In this document: piece after piece, positions 49,949 to 59,497 of the stretch
How positions within the stretch are numbered: the first letter of the stretch is position 1
Layout of the letters: every line of letters starts with the position of its first letter
From: Arthrobacter sp. H-02-3
GTDB lineage: Bacteria > Actinomycetota > Actinomycetes > Actinomycetales > Micrococcaceae
Length of the DNA stretch: 62,502 nucleotides
Assembly (NCBI RefSeq): GCF_003097355.1
Contig: NZ_PYUI01000026.1
Span: 1-62,502, forward strand
Reading direction: 5' to 3'
The notes under the pieces: model-generated
Told to the model about the DNA's origin: nothing
The model's input: the letters and a program-made list of their open reading frames with translations, nothing else
Databases searched by the model: none
Position numbers and translations under genes: made by a program

Positions 49949-51343
49949 CTAGAACTTCACTGCTGCGGGGTCGTCGCTCGGCGTGGCGTCGGCGGCAGCT
50001 GCTTCCTCGGAAGCTTCTTCCTCGACGGACTCAGCGGCCGGGGCAGCCTCGTCGCCGGGGCGGACGAAGTCGCTCAGGTCAACCTTGTTGCCTTCGGAGT
50101 CGGTGACCTCGGCCTGGCCCAGGACGACGGCCAGAGCCTTGCGGCGGCGGACCTCGGACACCATCATGGGGACCTGGCCGCTCTGATCGATGATCTGGGC
50201 GAACTGGTTCGGGTCCATTCCGTACTGGCTGGCGGTGGTGACGATGTAGTCGATCAGCTCGTTCTGGCTGACGTTGACTTCTTCCTTTTCGGCGATGGCG
50301 TCAAGGATGATCTCGTTCTGGAAAGCGCGCTCGGTGTTGGCCTTGACCTCGGCGCGGTGCTCCTCGGTGTCGTGCTCGCCTTCACCGTGGGCGTTTTCGG
50401 CGTTGAAGTGCTGCTCGAGCTGCTCTTCGACGATCGATTCCGGGACGGGAACCGCAACGAGCTCAACGAGCTTGTCCAGGACCTTGTCGCGGGCCTCGAC
50501 GCCCTGCTCTACGACCTTGGACTCGGCAGCCTGCTTGGCGAGGTCCTCGCGGAGCTCGGCCAGGGTGTCGAATTCGCTGGCCAGCTGGGCGAAGTCGTCG
50601 TCGGCGACGGGGAGCTCGCGCTCCTTGACGGCCTTGACCGTGACCTTGACCTGGGCGGACTCGCCGGCGTGCTCGCCACCCACCAGGGTGGTGTCGAAGA
50701 TGGCGTCCTCGTCGGCGCTGAGGCCCGTGACGGCCTCGTCGAGGCCTTCGAGCATGGTGCCGGCGCCAACCTGGTAGGACAGGCCTGCTGCGGAGTCAAC
50801 CTCGGCGCCGTCAATCGAGGCGGCGATGTCGATCGTCAGGAAATCCTTGTCCGCGGCCGGGCGGTCCACGGTCTTCAGGGTGCCGAAGCGGCCGCGGAGC
50901 TCGTCCAGGGCCTTGTCGACGTCGGCGTCGGACGACTCGGCAGCGGCGACCTCAACCTTGATGCCGGCGTAGTCCGGCAGTTCGATCTCGGGGCGGATGT
51001 CAACCTCGGCGTGGAACTTGAGCTCACCATCGGTGGCGGACGGGTCCGGAACCTCGGTGATTTCGACCTCGGGACGGCTCAGGGGGCGGATGCCCGTTTC
51101 CTGCACGGCAGCCTGGTACCAGCCGTTGAGGCCTTCGTTGATGGCCGTCTCCAGGACGTAGCCGCGGCCAACGCGCTGGTCAATGAGCTTGGAGGGGACC
51201 TTACCCTTGCGGAAACCGGGGACCTGGATCTGCGAAGCAACAGTCTTGTATGCCTCTGCGATGCTGGGCTTCAATTCCTCAAAGGGGACCTCAACATTGA
51301 GCTTGACCCGCGTGGGGGTGAGGTTCTCGACAGCGCTCTTCAC
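49949..51343 (-). CDS. tig: Trigger factor
   Basis: Ribosome-associated chaperone and prolyl isomerase. The 464-aa protein has the ribosome-binding N domain (VKLNVEVPFEELKPSIAEAY and FRKGKVPSKLI, the L23-docking region near 44-54), a central FKBP-type domain (~160-250) and a helical C-terminal domain with an acidic tail. GTG 51343 is used; AGGAG lies ~10 nt upstream. It has its own terminator, so tig and clpP1P2 are separate units. Confidence 0.97.
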   Translation of the reverse strand: MKSAVENLTPTRVKLNVEVPFEELKPSIAEAYKTVASQIQVPGFRKGKVPSKLIDQRVGRGYVLETAINEGLNGWYQAAVQETGIRPLSRPEVEITEVPDPSATDGELKFHAEVDIRPEIELPDYAGIKVEVAAAESSDADVDKALDELRGRFGTLKTVDRPAADKDFLTIDIAASIDGAEVDSAAGLSYQVGAGTMLEGLDEAVTGLSADEDAIFDTTLVGGEHAGESAQVKVTVKAVKERELPVADDDFAQLASEFDTLAELREDLAKQAAESKVVEQGVEARDKVLDKLVELVAVPVPESIVEEQLEQHFNAENAHGEGEHDTEEHRAEVKANTERAFQNEIILDAIAEKEEVNVSQNELIDYIVTTASQYGMDPNQFAQIIDQSGQVPMMVSEVRRRKALAVVLGQAEVTDSEGNKVDLSDFVRPGDEAAPAAESVEEEASEEAAAADATPSDDPAAVKF

Positions 51344-51410
51344 AGTCTAAGTACTCCTGGTGTGGGGGAATGGGGTTCTGCATTGCCACGGACTGGCAGT
51401 GCTTGCAGAG

Positions 51411-51485
51411 TCGGGGTGACAGGATTTGAACCTGCGACTTCCTGCTCCCAAAGCAGGCGCTCTAGCCAAGCTGAGCTACACCCCG
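51411..51485 (-). tRNA. tRNA-Pro(TGG)
   Basis: A 75-nt cloverleaf: acceptor CGGGGTG/CACCCCG with discriminator A. The anticodon stem CCTGC/GCAGG holds loop TTTGGGA, anticodon TGG. The T-arm GCAGGTTCAAATCCTGT is canonical. CCA not encoded. Confidence 0.96.
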
Positions 51486-51616
51486 TAAGTGCACAGAACA
51501 GTCTACGGTCATACTGTGCCGAATTGCACATTTGACACCGGGGCCCTGCATTAGGTTTAGTTGTATCCGGCTTGAACAGCCGACCGGAAGTTTTGCTGGA
51601 TTTCCAGCATCACCCC

Positions 51617-51690
51617 GGGGACGTAGCTTAATGGTAAAGCCTCAGTCTTCCAAACTGATTACGCGGGTTCGATTCCCGTCGTCCCCTCCA
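51617..51690 (+). tRNA. tRNA-Gly(TCC)
   Basis: Acceptor GGGGACG/CGTCCCC, discriminator T and encoded CCA (51688-51690). The anticodon stem TCAGT/ACTGA holds loop CTTCCAA, anticodon TCC. It is divergent from the nearby tRNA-Pro gene. A terminator follows ~20 nt downstream. Confidence 0.95.
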
Positions 51691-51710
51691 CCACAGCCGT
51701 CAGGCACACA

Positions 51711-51740
51711 GAGAAAGCCCCTCTCCGGAGGGGCTTTCTT
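51711..51740. terminator. Terminator after tRNA-Gly, shared with the nei2 gene
   Basis: An 11-bp stem (51713-51723 with 51728-51738) with TTTCTT on the plus side and a matching T-rich flank on the minus side, between convergent genes. Confidence 0.9.
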
Positions 51741-51764
51741 CATGCGCGGCCCGGCGGAATCCGC

Positions 51765-52712
51765 TCAGGCCTGCTGGCACTGCGGGCACCAGTACAGTTT
51801 CCGGGCTCCCAGTTCCGTCAGCGCCACAGGGGTGCCGCAGTCGCGGCAGTCCAGTCCGTGCCTGCGGTAGACGAAGTGCGCCTCATCAGGGTCCGGAAGG
51901 ATGTCCGGCTGCCCGTCCCAGTACCGGGGCGGCGTCGTAATAATCCGGCCGTCCCGGACGCCGTCGGACATCATCGCCACGGTGTCGTCCCAGAGGCGGC
52001 GGCCCGCGTCGAGTGACAGCCCGGCCCCGGGAAGCCAGGGATTGAGGCGCTGCCTGAACAGCAGTTCGGCGCGGTAGACGTTCCCGACGCCGGCAATCAC
52101 CTTTTGGTCCATGAGCAGGGTTGCCAGGGGCGTGCGTCTGGCCGCCAGGGTGGCGGTGAAGGCGTCGCGGTCCCCCGGCAGGTTGCGCAGCGGGTCCGGT
52201 CCGAGGCGGGCTAGGACGCCCCCGGCCTCATCCCCGGTGATCGCCTCACAGGTGGTAGCACCGCGCAGGTCCGCCCAGCCGTGCCCGCTCACCAGCCGGA
52301 CGCGGACGGCGCCCACCGGGGCCGGCGGCCCTGCGTATGCAGACGCAGGTGCAGGGACAGCAGCAGGCGCGGCGTCCGCAGGAAGAGCGCCTGCCGGTGC
52401 GTCGCCGTCGTCGTACACCTCCCGCTCCCCCACCTTCCGGGGCGCGCCGATGCTGGACGCGCCGCGGAAGGTGTCGTCCCCGCCGAAATCCCACGCGCCA
52501 TAGAGGCCCAGGTGGACGTGCAGGACCAGGCCGTGGTCGAACTCGAGGAACAGGTGCTTCCCGTGGGCGGTCGCGGCCATCATGACGTGCCCGTCCAACA
52601 ACGCGGCGCCGGGCGCGAACCGTCCTTGCGGGCTCGAGACGCTCAGCCTCTCCCCCGCGAAAACGTCACCGAACTGGCGTGCCAGCCGGTGGACGGAGTG
52701 CCCTTCCGGCAC
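51765..52712 (-). CDS. Fpg/Nei family DNA glycosylase (Nei2-like)
   Basis: Base-excision repair glycosylase/AP lyase. After the initiator, PEGHSVHRLARQF gives the catalytic Pro/Glu pair at the N-terminus; the H2TH region shows DQKVIAGVGNVYRAELLF, and the C-terminal zinc finger has CRDC and CPQC. An Ala/Pro-rich insert (~106-135) interrupts the N-terminal domain. GTG 52712 overlaps the rpiB stop by one base (TAGTG). Synteny with rpiB and tig matches M. tuberculosis nei2 (Rv2464c). Confidence 0.94.
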   Translation of the reverse strand: MPEGHSVHRLARQFGDVFAGERLSVSSPQGRFAPGAALLDGHVMMAATAHGKHLFLEFDHGLVLHVHLGLYGAWDFGGDDTFRGASSIGAPRKVGEREVYDDGDAPAGALPADAAPAAVPAPASAYAGPPAPVGAVRVRLVSGHGWADLRGATTCEAITGDEAGGVLARLGPDPLRNLPGDRDAFTATLAARRTPLATLLMDQKVIAGVGNVYRAELLFRQRLNPWLPGAGLSLDAGRRLWDDTVAMMSDGVRDGRIITTPPRYWDGQPDILPDPDEAHFVYRRHGLDCRDCGTPVALTELGARKLYWCPQCQQA

Positions 52713-53203
52713 TACTGAACAACCTCGCCGGTGCGCTCGTAGATGGCAATCTTGCCGATCCGGCGGACGTGGCGCTCGTCGTTGCTGAACGGCTCGGCCA
52801 GGAAGGCCTCGATGATGGCTGTTGCCTCGTCCATGCTGTGCTGGCGGCCGCCGACGGCAACCACGTTCGCATCGTTGTGTTCGCGGGCGAGCTGCGCCGT
52901 GGACAGGTTCCACGCCAGGGCGGCGCGCACGCCTTTGACCTTGTTGGCGGCAATCTGCTCGCCGTTGCCGGAACCGCCCAGGACGATGCCGAGGGCGTGG
53001 GTGCCGGCTTCCTGGTCGGCGACGACGGCGAGGGCGGCATTGATGCAGAACGACGGGTAGTCATCCAGGGCGTCGTAGACCTTGGGTCCGTGATCCACCA
53101 CCTCGTAGCCCTTGGCGCTGAGGTAGCTGACGAGGTGGGCGCTGAGCTCCATGCCGGCGTGGTCGGTGGCGATGTGCACGCGCGGGAAGTCAGAAAGGGT
53201 CAC
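52712..53203 (-). CDS. rpiB: Ribose-5-phosphate isomerase B
   Basis: Interconverts ribose-5-P and ribulose-5-P in the pentose phosphate pathway. The 163-aa protein has HIATDHAGMELSAHL at the N-terminus and VLGGSGNGEQIAANKVKG, the phosphate loop with the catalytic Glu used by mycobacterial-type RpiB in place of the Cys of other RpiB enzymes. GTG 53203 gives the usual length. Overlaps the glycosylase start. Confidence 0.95.
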   Translation of the reverse strand: MTLSDFPRVHIATDHAGMELSAHLVSYLSAKGYEVVDHGPKVYDALDDYPSFCINAALAVVADQEAGTHALGIVLGGSGNGEQIAANKVKGVRAALAWNLSTAQLAREHNDANVVAVGGRQHSMDEATAIIEAFLAEPFSNDERHVRRIGKIAIYERTGEVVQ

Positions 53204-53344
53204 GGCGATTCCGTTCAGTTGCGGCGCCGGGCGGCGGCCGGGGGCGGTTGGAGGCTGTTCCAAGCCTACTAGGCCGGGCCTTTCGGGGCGGCGCCGGACC
53301 GCGCCGGGCGCCGCACTGCACTGTCGTGTTACAGCACTGCCGTG

Positions 53345-54346
53345 TCACACGGCGGGTTCATCACCGTTCCGCCGGGCCCTGTCCGCCACCCGGGAAAGCG
53401 TACGGGCAATGTTGTCCGCCGAGGCGGCACTTCCGCCGCTCACGGCCAGCCGCCGGCCGTCCAGGCGGTCGACGACTACCGCGGGCCCGCTGCTGACCAG
53501 CAGCGCCGTGGTGTTGCCGTGGATCCGGTACCCCCACCCGCCATAGTCGGCAGCCCGGACATCCCGAGGTGTGGCAGCGTCGATGGCGGCGGCCGGAACG
53601 TCCATGACCCGGACGAACCCTGCAGCGAAGACCCGCAGCCCGCTGCGGTCAACCCGGATCCGGGCAAACAGGAACGCCGCCGTTACCACGGCCGCGGCCA
53701 CCAGGAGCGCAGCCAGCCAGGGCACGGCAAGGGTGAGGAGGGCCGCGGGCAGGAGTGTCGCGATGCCGAGCATGACGAAGATCGAGCTGCGGGCGTGTAC
53801 CCAGAGGCTGATGCGGTCCCTGACCAGTTCCGGATCCTGTTCCCGCTCGAGGGCCTGCCGTATGGCGAGGTCGTCGTCGACGGACCAGCGCTCGTCGGCC
53901 TTGAAGACAAAGCCCATGACAACCCCCAGGCCCAGCGCCGCGCCGCTTCCGAGGGCCAGGACCGTGGCATCAACGTGGGACTCGCGCGCGTCGGGCAGCC
54001 CCATTTGGCCCACGAGCACAGCGGCGAGGACCGTGGTGATGAAGAGGCTCATGGATAGCCCGGCGCCCATCATGATGCGGCGCATCATCGCGGGGCGGGA
54101 CAGCGGCACGGCCTGAAGCAGCACGGCCCAGCCGACCCCCACGATCAGCGCCGCACCGGCGCCAGCGACGGCGGTGAACGGCGCGAAGTCGACGGCACCG
54201 GCGTCGGTCCAGCGGACGGCCAGCGGCTCGGGCAGGTCCGGCCGGACCAGCAGCGCACACACCACGAATCCGGCCGCCAGCATGAGGGGGAAACCGATGG
54301 CAAAGCGCAACGCCCTGGCATCGACTGAGTCCCGAAACTTTCCCAT
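53345..54346 (-). CDS. DUF1648-containing membrane protein
   Basis: A 333-aa membrane protein with about six hydrophobic segments: FAIGFPLMLAAGFVVCALLV near 15-34, LIVGVGWAVLLQAV, LFITTVLAAVLVGQ, ALGLGVVMGFVF, and a pair near 200-230. LPEPLAVRWTDAGAVDFAP near 38-56 matches the DUF1648 motif. The C-terminal ~100 residues form a soluble domain resembling a PH-like fold. Function unknown; possibly a sensor or immunity-type membrane protein. Encoded alone. Confidence 0.75.
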   Translation of the reverse strand: MGKFRDSVDARALRFAIGFPLMLAAGFVVCALLVRPDLPEPLAVRWTDAGAVDFAPFTAVAGAGAALIVGVGWAVLLQAVPLSRPAMMRRIMMGAGLSMSLFITTVLAAVLVGQMGLPDARESHVDATVLALGSGAALGLGVVMGFVFKADERWSVDDDLAIRQALEREQDPELVRDRISLWVHARSSIFVMLGIATLLPAALLTLAVPWLAALLVAAAVVTAAFLFARIRVDRSGLRVFAAGFVRVMDVPAAAIDAATPRDVRAADYGGWGYRIHGNTTALLVSSGPAVVVDRLDGRRLAVSGGSAASADNIARTLSRVADRARRNGDEPAV

Positions 54347-54575
54347 ACTCCAACGCTACCCCCGCCTGCACGTGGAGCGATCCGGGCGCGGCGCGAACGC
54401 CCGAAACGGAAATTTGCGACGGAACTCGCGGCGGAAACCGGCGATCAGGACCGTCGCGGCGGCAGACATTGGGACAAGGATGCCTTGCCATCGGCCGCTG
54501 ACGTGAAAGAATAATTTCACAGTATCGCCGGCGGCTGCGGCCGGCCGGCAGTATCCGACTCTTTTGGAGGCCCCC

Positions 54576-57140
54576 TTGCCCGGTATGAACCTGACCCGCG
54601 CCGAAGCCCGCGAGCGCGCCGCCCTGATCGACGTCGAGTCCTACGAGGTCAGCCTCGACCTGACGCGCGGCGAGAAAGTCTTCGGGACCACCACGGCCGT
54701 GAAGTTCACCGCCAAGCCGGGGTCTTCGACCTTCATCGACGCCGTGACCCACGCCGTGCACAGCGTGAGCCTCAACGGCCGCGAACTGGATCCGGCAGAG
54801 GTCTCAGACGGCGTACGGATCCAACTGCCGGACCTGGAGGCCGAGAACCACCTCCTCGTGGTCGCGGAGGCGCCCTACATGAACACCGGCGAAGGCCTGC
54901 ACCGCTTTGTGGATCCGGTGGATAACGAGGTCTATCTGTACACGCAGTTCGAGGTCCCGGATTCGCGGCGCATGTTCGCCGTGTTCGAACAGCCCGACCT
55001 GAAGGCCAGCTTCACGTTCACCGTCACCGCCCCTTCACACTGGGACGTGGTTTCCAACTCCCCCACCCCGGTGCCGGTGGAGACCATCCCCGGCGAGGAC
55101 GGCAGCGCCCGCTCCGTCTGGGAATTCACGCCCACGCCCCGGCTCTCCTCCTACGTCACGGCCCTGATCGCCGGGCCGTACCAGTCGGTCCGCAGCGAGG
55201 TCACCTCGGCGGAGGGCCGCGTCACCCCCCTGGGTATCTTCGCCCGCAAGTCACTCATGCAGTACCTGGATGCGGACAACATCTTCGAACTCACCCGGCA
55301 GGGCTTTGAGTTCTTCGAGGCGCAGTTCGGCTGCCCGTACCCGTTCGAGAAGTACGACCAGCTCTTCGTGCCGGAGTTCAACGCCGGCGCCATGGAAAAT
55401 GCCGGCGCCGTCACCATCCTGGAAGGCTACGTCTTCCGCGGCAAGGTCGCCGACGCCCAGGTGGAGCGCCGCGCCATCACCGTGCTGCACGAGCTCGCAC
55501 ACATGTGGTTCGGCGACCTCGTCACGATGCGCTGGTGGAACGATCTCTGGCTCAACGAGTCCTTCGCCGAGTACATGTCCCACCTGGCCGCCGTGGAGAA
55601 CACCGAGTTTGCCCACGCCTGGACCACGTTCGCCTCCATGGAGAAATCCTGGGCCTACCGCCAGGACCAGCTCCCCACCACGCACCCGATCTTCGCCGAG
55701 ATCAACGACCTCCAGGACGTCGAGGTGAACTTCGACGGCATCACCTACGCCAAGGGCGCCTCGGTGCTGCGCCAGCTCGTCGCCTGGGTGGGCCCGGAGG
55801 AATTCATGTCCGGCGTCCGCGAGTACTTCAGCAAGCATGCCTGGCAAAACACCGAGCTCAGCGACCTCATGGCCGAACTCGAGAAGGCCAGCGGCCGCGA
55901 CCTGGAAAGGTGGGGCCAGCTCTGGCTGGAGACCGCCGGCGTCAACACCCTGACGCCGGAAATCACGGCAGGGGCGGACGGCACCATCAGTTCCTTCGCG
56001 ATCGTGCAGTCGGCGGTCGAGAGCGAGCCGACGCTGCGGCCGCACCGCCTCGCCGTCGGCTTCTACGACCTCAACAGCGCCGGCAAGCTGGAGCGCGTCC
56101 ACCGTGAGGAGCTCGACGTCGACGGTGAGCGCACCGAGGTTCCCGCCCTGGCCGGCCTTGCCCGGCCGGACCTGGTCCTGCTCAACGACGACGACCTCGC
56201 CTACGCCAAGGTCCGGCTCGATCCGACGTCCCTTACCACGGCCACGGCCCACCTCAAGGACTTCAGCCAGAGCCTCCCCCGCACCTTGGTGTGGGGCTCG
56301 GCCTGGGACGCGGCGCGCGACGGCGAAACCCCGGCCCGCGGCTACGTGGACCTGATCCTGGCCAACATTGCCGAGGAATCCGATTCCTCCGTGATCCTGG
56401 TCCAGCTCCGCCAGCTTGCCACCACGCTGGCCTTCTACGTGGCCGAGGAGCACAAGGAAGCCACCGCCGTGGCCGCGGCCGACACCCTGTGGGACCTGGC
56501 CTCGACCGTGCCGGCCGGCTCCGACGCCCAGCTGCAGTTCGTCAAGTCCTACGCCCTGCTGGCCCGCAGCGCCGGGCAGCTGGATACAGTGTCCGGGCTG
56601 CTGGACGGCTCCCGCACGCTCGACGGGCTGACCGTTGACCAGGACCTGCGGTGGGAGTTGCTGGCGTGCCTGGTGGCAGGTGGCCGCGCCGGACAGGAGC
56701 GGATCGACGAGGAACTCGCGCACGACAACACCTCCAACGGCCAGAACGCGGCAGCTCTGGCGAAGGCGGCCATTCCCACCCCTGAGGCCAAGGCCGAAGC
56801 CTGGGAATCGATTGTGGTCAAGGGCGATCTGTCCAACGCCCTGCAGGGCTCGGCCGTGACCGGTTTCACCCGGGTCCTGGACACCTCGCTCCTGGAGCCC
56901 TACGCCGAGAAGTACTTCGAGGCCGTCCCGGAGATCGTGGCCAACCGCACCCACGCGCTGGCCCAGCAGATCGTCGTCGGGCTCTACCCGGCCCTGCTCA
57001 CCACGCAGGCCACTGTCGACCGGACCGATAAGTTCCTGGCCTCGCTGCCGGAAGACAGCTCCGCGCTGCGCCGGATGATGCTGGAAAACCGCGACGGCGT
57101 GGTCCGGTCCCTGCGCGCCCGCCAGGCCGACGTCGGCTAG
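54576..57140 (+). CDS. pepN: Aminopeptidase N (M1 family)
   Basis: Zinc aminopeptidase that trims peptides in the cytoplasm. The 854-aa protein has the substrate-anchoring GAMENAG motif, HELAHMWFGDLVT with zinc ligands His305/His309 and catalytic Glu306, the downstream NESFAEY Glu ligand, and an ERAP-like C-terminal domain. TTG 54576 is chosen: GGAGG is 5 nt upstream and it gives MPGMNLTRAEARERA, the usual actinobacterial PepN start; ATG 54585 lacks spacing. A hairpin follows. Confidence 0.96.
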   Translation: MPGMNLTRAEARERAALIDVESYEVSLDLTRGEKVFGTTTAVKFTAKPGSSTFIDAVTHAVHSVSLNGRELDPAEVSDGVRIQLPDLEAENHLLVVAEAPYMNTGEGLHRFVDPVDNEVYLYTQFEVPDSRRMFAVFEQPDLKASFTFTVTAPSHWDVVSNSPTPVPVETIPGEDGSARSVWEFTPTPRLSSYVTALIAGPYQSVRSEVTSAEGRVTPLGIFARKSLMQYLDADNIFELTRQGFEFFEAQFGCPYPFEKYDQLFVPEFNAGAMENAGAVTILEGYVFRGKVADAQVERRAITVLHELAHMWFGDLVTMRWWNDLWLNESFAEYMSHLAAVENTEFAHAWTTFASMEKSWAYRQDQLPTTHPIFAEINDLQDVEVNFDGITYAKGASVLRQLVAWVGPEEFMSGVREYFSKHAWQNTELSDLMAELEKASGRDLERWGQLWLETAGVNTLTPEITAGADGTISSFAIVQSAVESEPTLRPHRLAVGFYDLNSAGKLERVHREELDVDGERTEVPALAGLARPDLVLLNDDDLAYAKVRLDPTSLTTATAHLKDFSQSLPRTLVWGSAWDAARDGETPARGYVDLILANIAEESDSSVILVQLRQLATTLAFYVAEEHKEATAVAAADTLWDLASTVPAGSDAQLQFVKSYALLARSAGQLDTVSGLLDGSRTLDGLTVDQDLRWELLACLVAGGRAGQERIDEELAHDNTSNGQNAAALAKAAIPTPEAKAEAWESIVVKGDLSNALQGSAVTGFTRVLDTSLLEPYAEKYFEAVPEIVANRTHALAQQIVVGLYPALLTTQATVDRTDKFLASLPEDSSALRRMMLENRDGVVRSLRARQADVG

Positions 57141-57151
57141 GACGCGTTTTC

Positions 57152-57193
57152 CCGGAGTCCCGGCGCCGCCCTCCGGCGGTACCGGGACTCCGG
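57152..57193 (+). terminator. Terminator after pepN
   Basis: A 12-bp outer stem (57152-57163 with 57182-57193) with an inner GC hairpin, followed by ATTTAA. 12 nt past the pepN stop. Confidence 0.8.
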
Positions 57194-57219
57194 CATTTAA
57201 GCGCCACTAAACTGGCGTC

Positions 57220-57699
57220 ATGAGCCTTGACGAACACCGCTACGCACTGACTGTCCGCTGGACCGGGAACCTCGGGTCCGGGACGTCGTCCTACCGCGGT
57301 TACTCACGGGACCACGACGTCGAGATCCCCGGGCTGCCGGTGCTGCGCGGCTCGGCTGATCCGACCTTCCACGGCGACCGTCAGCGCTACAACCCCGAGC
57401 AGCTCCTCCTGGCGGCGCTCTCGCAATGCCACATGCTCTCGTTCCTGCACGTGGCCGTGAAGCATGGCGTGGTGGTGACCGGCTATGAGGACCGGGCCGA
57501 GGGGCTGATGCGGACCAACCGGGACGGCAGCGGCCAGTTCGAGTCCGTCACGCTCAAGCCCCGCGTGACGGTGGCGGAACCTGCGGCCCCGGAGCTTCTC
57601 GAGGAGCTCCATGCCGAGGCCAACAAGGTTTGCTTCATTGCCCGCAGCGTCAACTTCCCCGTGCTGCACGAGCCCGTGCCCGTGGCGGAACCGGCCTGA
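57220..57699 (+). CDS. OsmC family protein
   Basis: A 159-aa OsmC/Ohr-type thiol peroxidase candidate. Both active-site Cys are present: LSQCHMLSFLH (Cys ~70) and NKVCFIARSV (Cys ~137). RYNPEQLLLAALSQC is the conserved helix. Likely reduces organic hydroperoxides or handles sulfur species; substrate unknown. It follows the pepN terminator, so probably its own promoter. Confidence 0.92.
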   Translation: MSLDEHRYALTVRWTGNLGSGTSSYRGYSRDHDVEIPGLPVLRGSADPTFHGDRQRYNPEQLLLAALSQCHMLSFLHVAVKHGVVVTGYEDRAEGLMRTNRDGSGQFESVTLKPRVTVAEPAAPELLEELHAEANKVCFIARSVNFPVLHEPVPVAEPA

Positions 57700-57718
57700 T
57701 CGCCCAAGCGGCGGCAGC

Positions 57719-58732
57719 TCAGGCGGGCTGCGCCCGGTACGCGGCCAGGAGCGTCCGCTCCGTGTCCGGGCGCAGGCCGGCCTTGCGTTCACGGGTAAGG
57801 CCGCGCCGGCGTTCGTCCTCGAGGGTGTCGCGCAGGGTCTGTGTCCAGGGCCGCAGCCGCAGCCCGGCACCCCGGGCGGCGCTGTTGCTGCGGGCCGAGA
57901 AGCCGTCATGACCTGGCGGCAGCCATAACGGCAGCGAGTCGGGCCCGGCCCAGTAGTTCACGCCGTGCCCGGCCAGCCATTCCCCCGGGGCCGCCACCGT
58001 CCGGGCCTTCCCGCCGGTCAGCTGCCGGCATGCTTCCAGATAGGCGGCAAACAGCACCGGCTCGCCGACGGCGTTCAGGGCCCCGGTGACGTTTGACTCC
58101 GCCGCGGCCACGATCCAGGCCGCGAGGTCCCGCACATCGATGATCTGGGTGGAGTCGGCGGGGATGTCAGGGACCAGGACCGGATCGTCGTCCCGGGCGA
58201 AGCGGGCGGGCCAATACCCGTACCGGTCCGAGCCGTCACCGGGTCCGCCGATCAGCCCGGCGCGGCACAGGTGCGACTTGTCCGCTGCCAGCGCACGCGC
58301 CCACTGTTCAATCGCGGACTTCGCTTCGCCGTAGTTTTCCATCGTCAGTGCCGTGCCCGGGGCCAGGGGCGGGAGCACCTGCGCATCTTCGGCCGCGCCG
58401 GCAACCGAATGGTCCGCGTAGACCGAGCAGCTGGAGACGACGGTCCAGTGCCTTGCCGTGCCTGCCAGGACTTCCAGCGCCTCGCGGGCCTGTACGGGAT
58501 CCCGCGTGACGTCGATAACGGCGTCCCATCCTGCCGGGCCGGACCAGCCTCCCGCCACGGGCGCATAGGCGGCCATTCCCTGCGAGCGGTTCGCCCGCAC
58601 CCATGCGGCTCCGCTGGGCGGTGCGGCAGTGGTTCCGCGGGCCAGGCAGGTGACCTCATGCCCGGAATTGAGGGCTCGCCGGGCTATTTCGGCGGAGAGA
58701 AAGGCTGTGCCGCCAAGGATGAGGATGCGCAT
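57719..58732 (-). CDS. NAD-dependent epimerase/dehydratase family protein
   Basis: A ~337-aa extended-SDR protein. The cofactor motif RILILGGTAFLSAEIARRAL opens the protein, WTVVSSCSVYADHSV follows near 95-110, and the YGEAKSAIEQW catalytic pair lies near 135. The C-terminal half ends in a basic Arg-rich stretch. Substrate unknown. ATG 58732 places the Rossmann motif at the N-terminus; GTG 58741 is possible. It diverges from the MscS gene. Confidence 0.88.
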   Translation of the reverse strand: MRILILGGTAFLSAEIARRALNSGHEVTCLARGTTAAPPSGAAWVRANRSQGMAAYAPVAGGWSGPAGWDAVIDVTRDPVQAREALEVLAGTARHWTVVSSCSVYADHSVAGAAEDAQVLPPLAPGTALTMENYGEAKSAIEQWARALAADKSHLCRAGLIGGPGDGSDRYGYWPARFARDDDPVLVPDIPADSTQIIDVRDLAAWIVAAAESNVTGALNAVGEPVLFAAYLEACRQLTGGKARTVAAPGEWLAGHGVNYWAGPDSLPLWLPPGHDGFSARSNSAARGAGLRLRPWTQTLRDTLEDERRRGLTRERKAGLRPDTERTLLAAYRAQPA

Positions 58733-58833
58733 GGGTGCCACGGTACGGCGCTAATGTTGAAGGGGAACAGAGTGTTATGCGGCCGGCGAACGCCGGCCCC
58801 ATAGCCAACAACTGCAAGGAGCAAACCCTACCG

Positions 58834-59493
58834 ATGTTCAGCATGACAGCCGTCGAGCCCATCACGCCGCAGGAAATTTCGGCGATCAACCTGCCGGGCG
58901 TCCTCATCAGCATCGGCGTCGGCGTCGCGGTGTGGCTGGTGGCATCCTTCGTGATCTCCGGAATCACCAAGCGTGTCGCCGAGGGCAGCACCTTCTTCAA
59001 GAAGCGGCACTTCCGCTGGGTGACTCCGGCCCTGCGGGCACTGGACCACGAACGCCGGGTCCAGCGCGCCAACACGATCGGTGCGCTGCTCAGGAGCGTG
59101 GTGGGCGTCCTGGTCGCTGCATTCACCATCATGTATGTGCTCAACAACCTGAACGTAAACATTGCACCGCTGCTGACCAGCGTCGGGATCCTTGGTATCG
59201 CCATCGGCTTCGGCGCCCAGCAGCTGATCCGCGACTTCCTGGCCGGCATCTTCATCACGCTCGAGGACCAGTACGGAATCGGCGACATCATCGAGACCTC
59301 CGAGGTGGTGGGCGTCGTGGAGTCCATGAACCTGCGGATCACCCGGGTCCGGGCTGACGACGGCGCCATCTGGTACCTCCGCAACGGCGAAATCCTGCGC
59401 GTGGGCAACCGTTCGCAGGGCAATTACATCGCGCCGACCGCCCCGCCGGCCGACGAGGCCGATGCCACGCCGCAGCAGCAGGCCGGAGAATAG
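58834..59493 (+). CDS. Small-conductance mechanosensitive channel (MscS family)
   Basis: A ~219-aa membrane channel of the MscS family that opens under hypo-osmotic stress. N-terminal helix GVLISIGVGVAVWLVASFVI, a second helix near 90-110, then the pore-lining TM3 and beta domain: LLTSVGILGIAIGFGAQQLI and RDFLAGIFITLEDQYGIGD. It lacks the large C-terminal domain of E. coli MscS. ATG 58834 is used; AAGGAG is ~12 nt upstream. glbO starts 4 nt after its stop. Confidence 0.9.
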   Translation: MFSMTAVEPITPQEISAINLPGVLISIGVGVAVWLVASFVISGITKRVAEGSTFFKKRHFRWVTPALRALDHERRVQRANTIGALLRSVVGVLVAAFTIMYVLNNLNVNIAPLLTSVGILGIAIGFGAQQLIRDFLAGIFITLEDQYGIGDIIETSEVVGVVESMNLRITRVRADDGAIWYLRNGEILRVGNRSQGNYIAPTAPPADEADATPQQQAGE

Positions 59494-59497
59494 AGAA

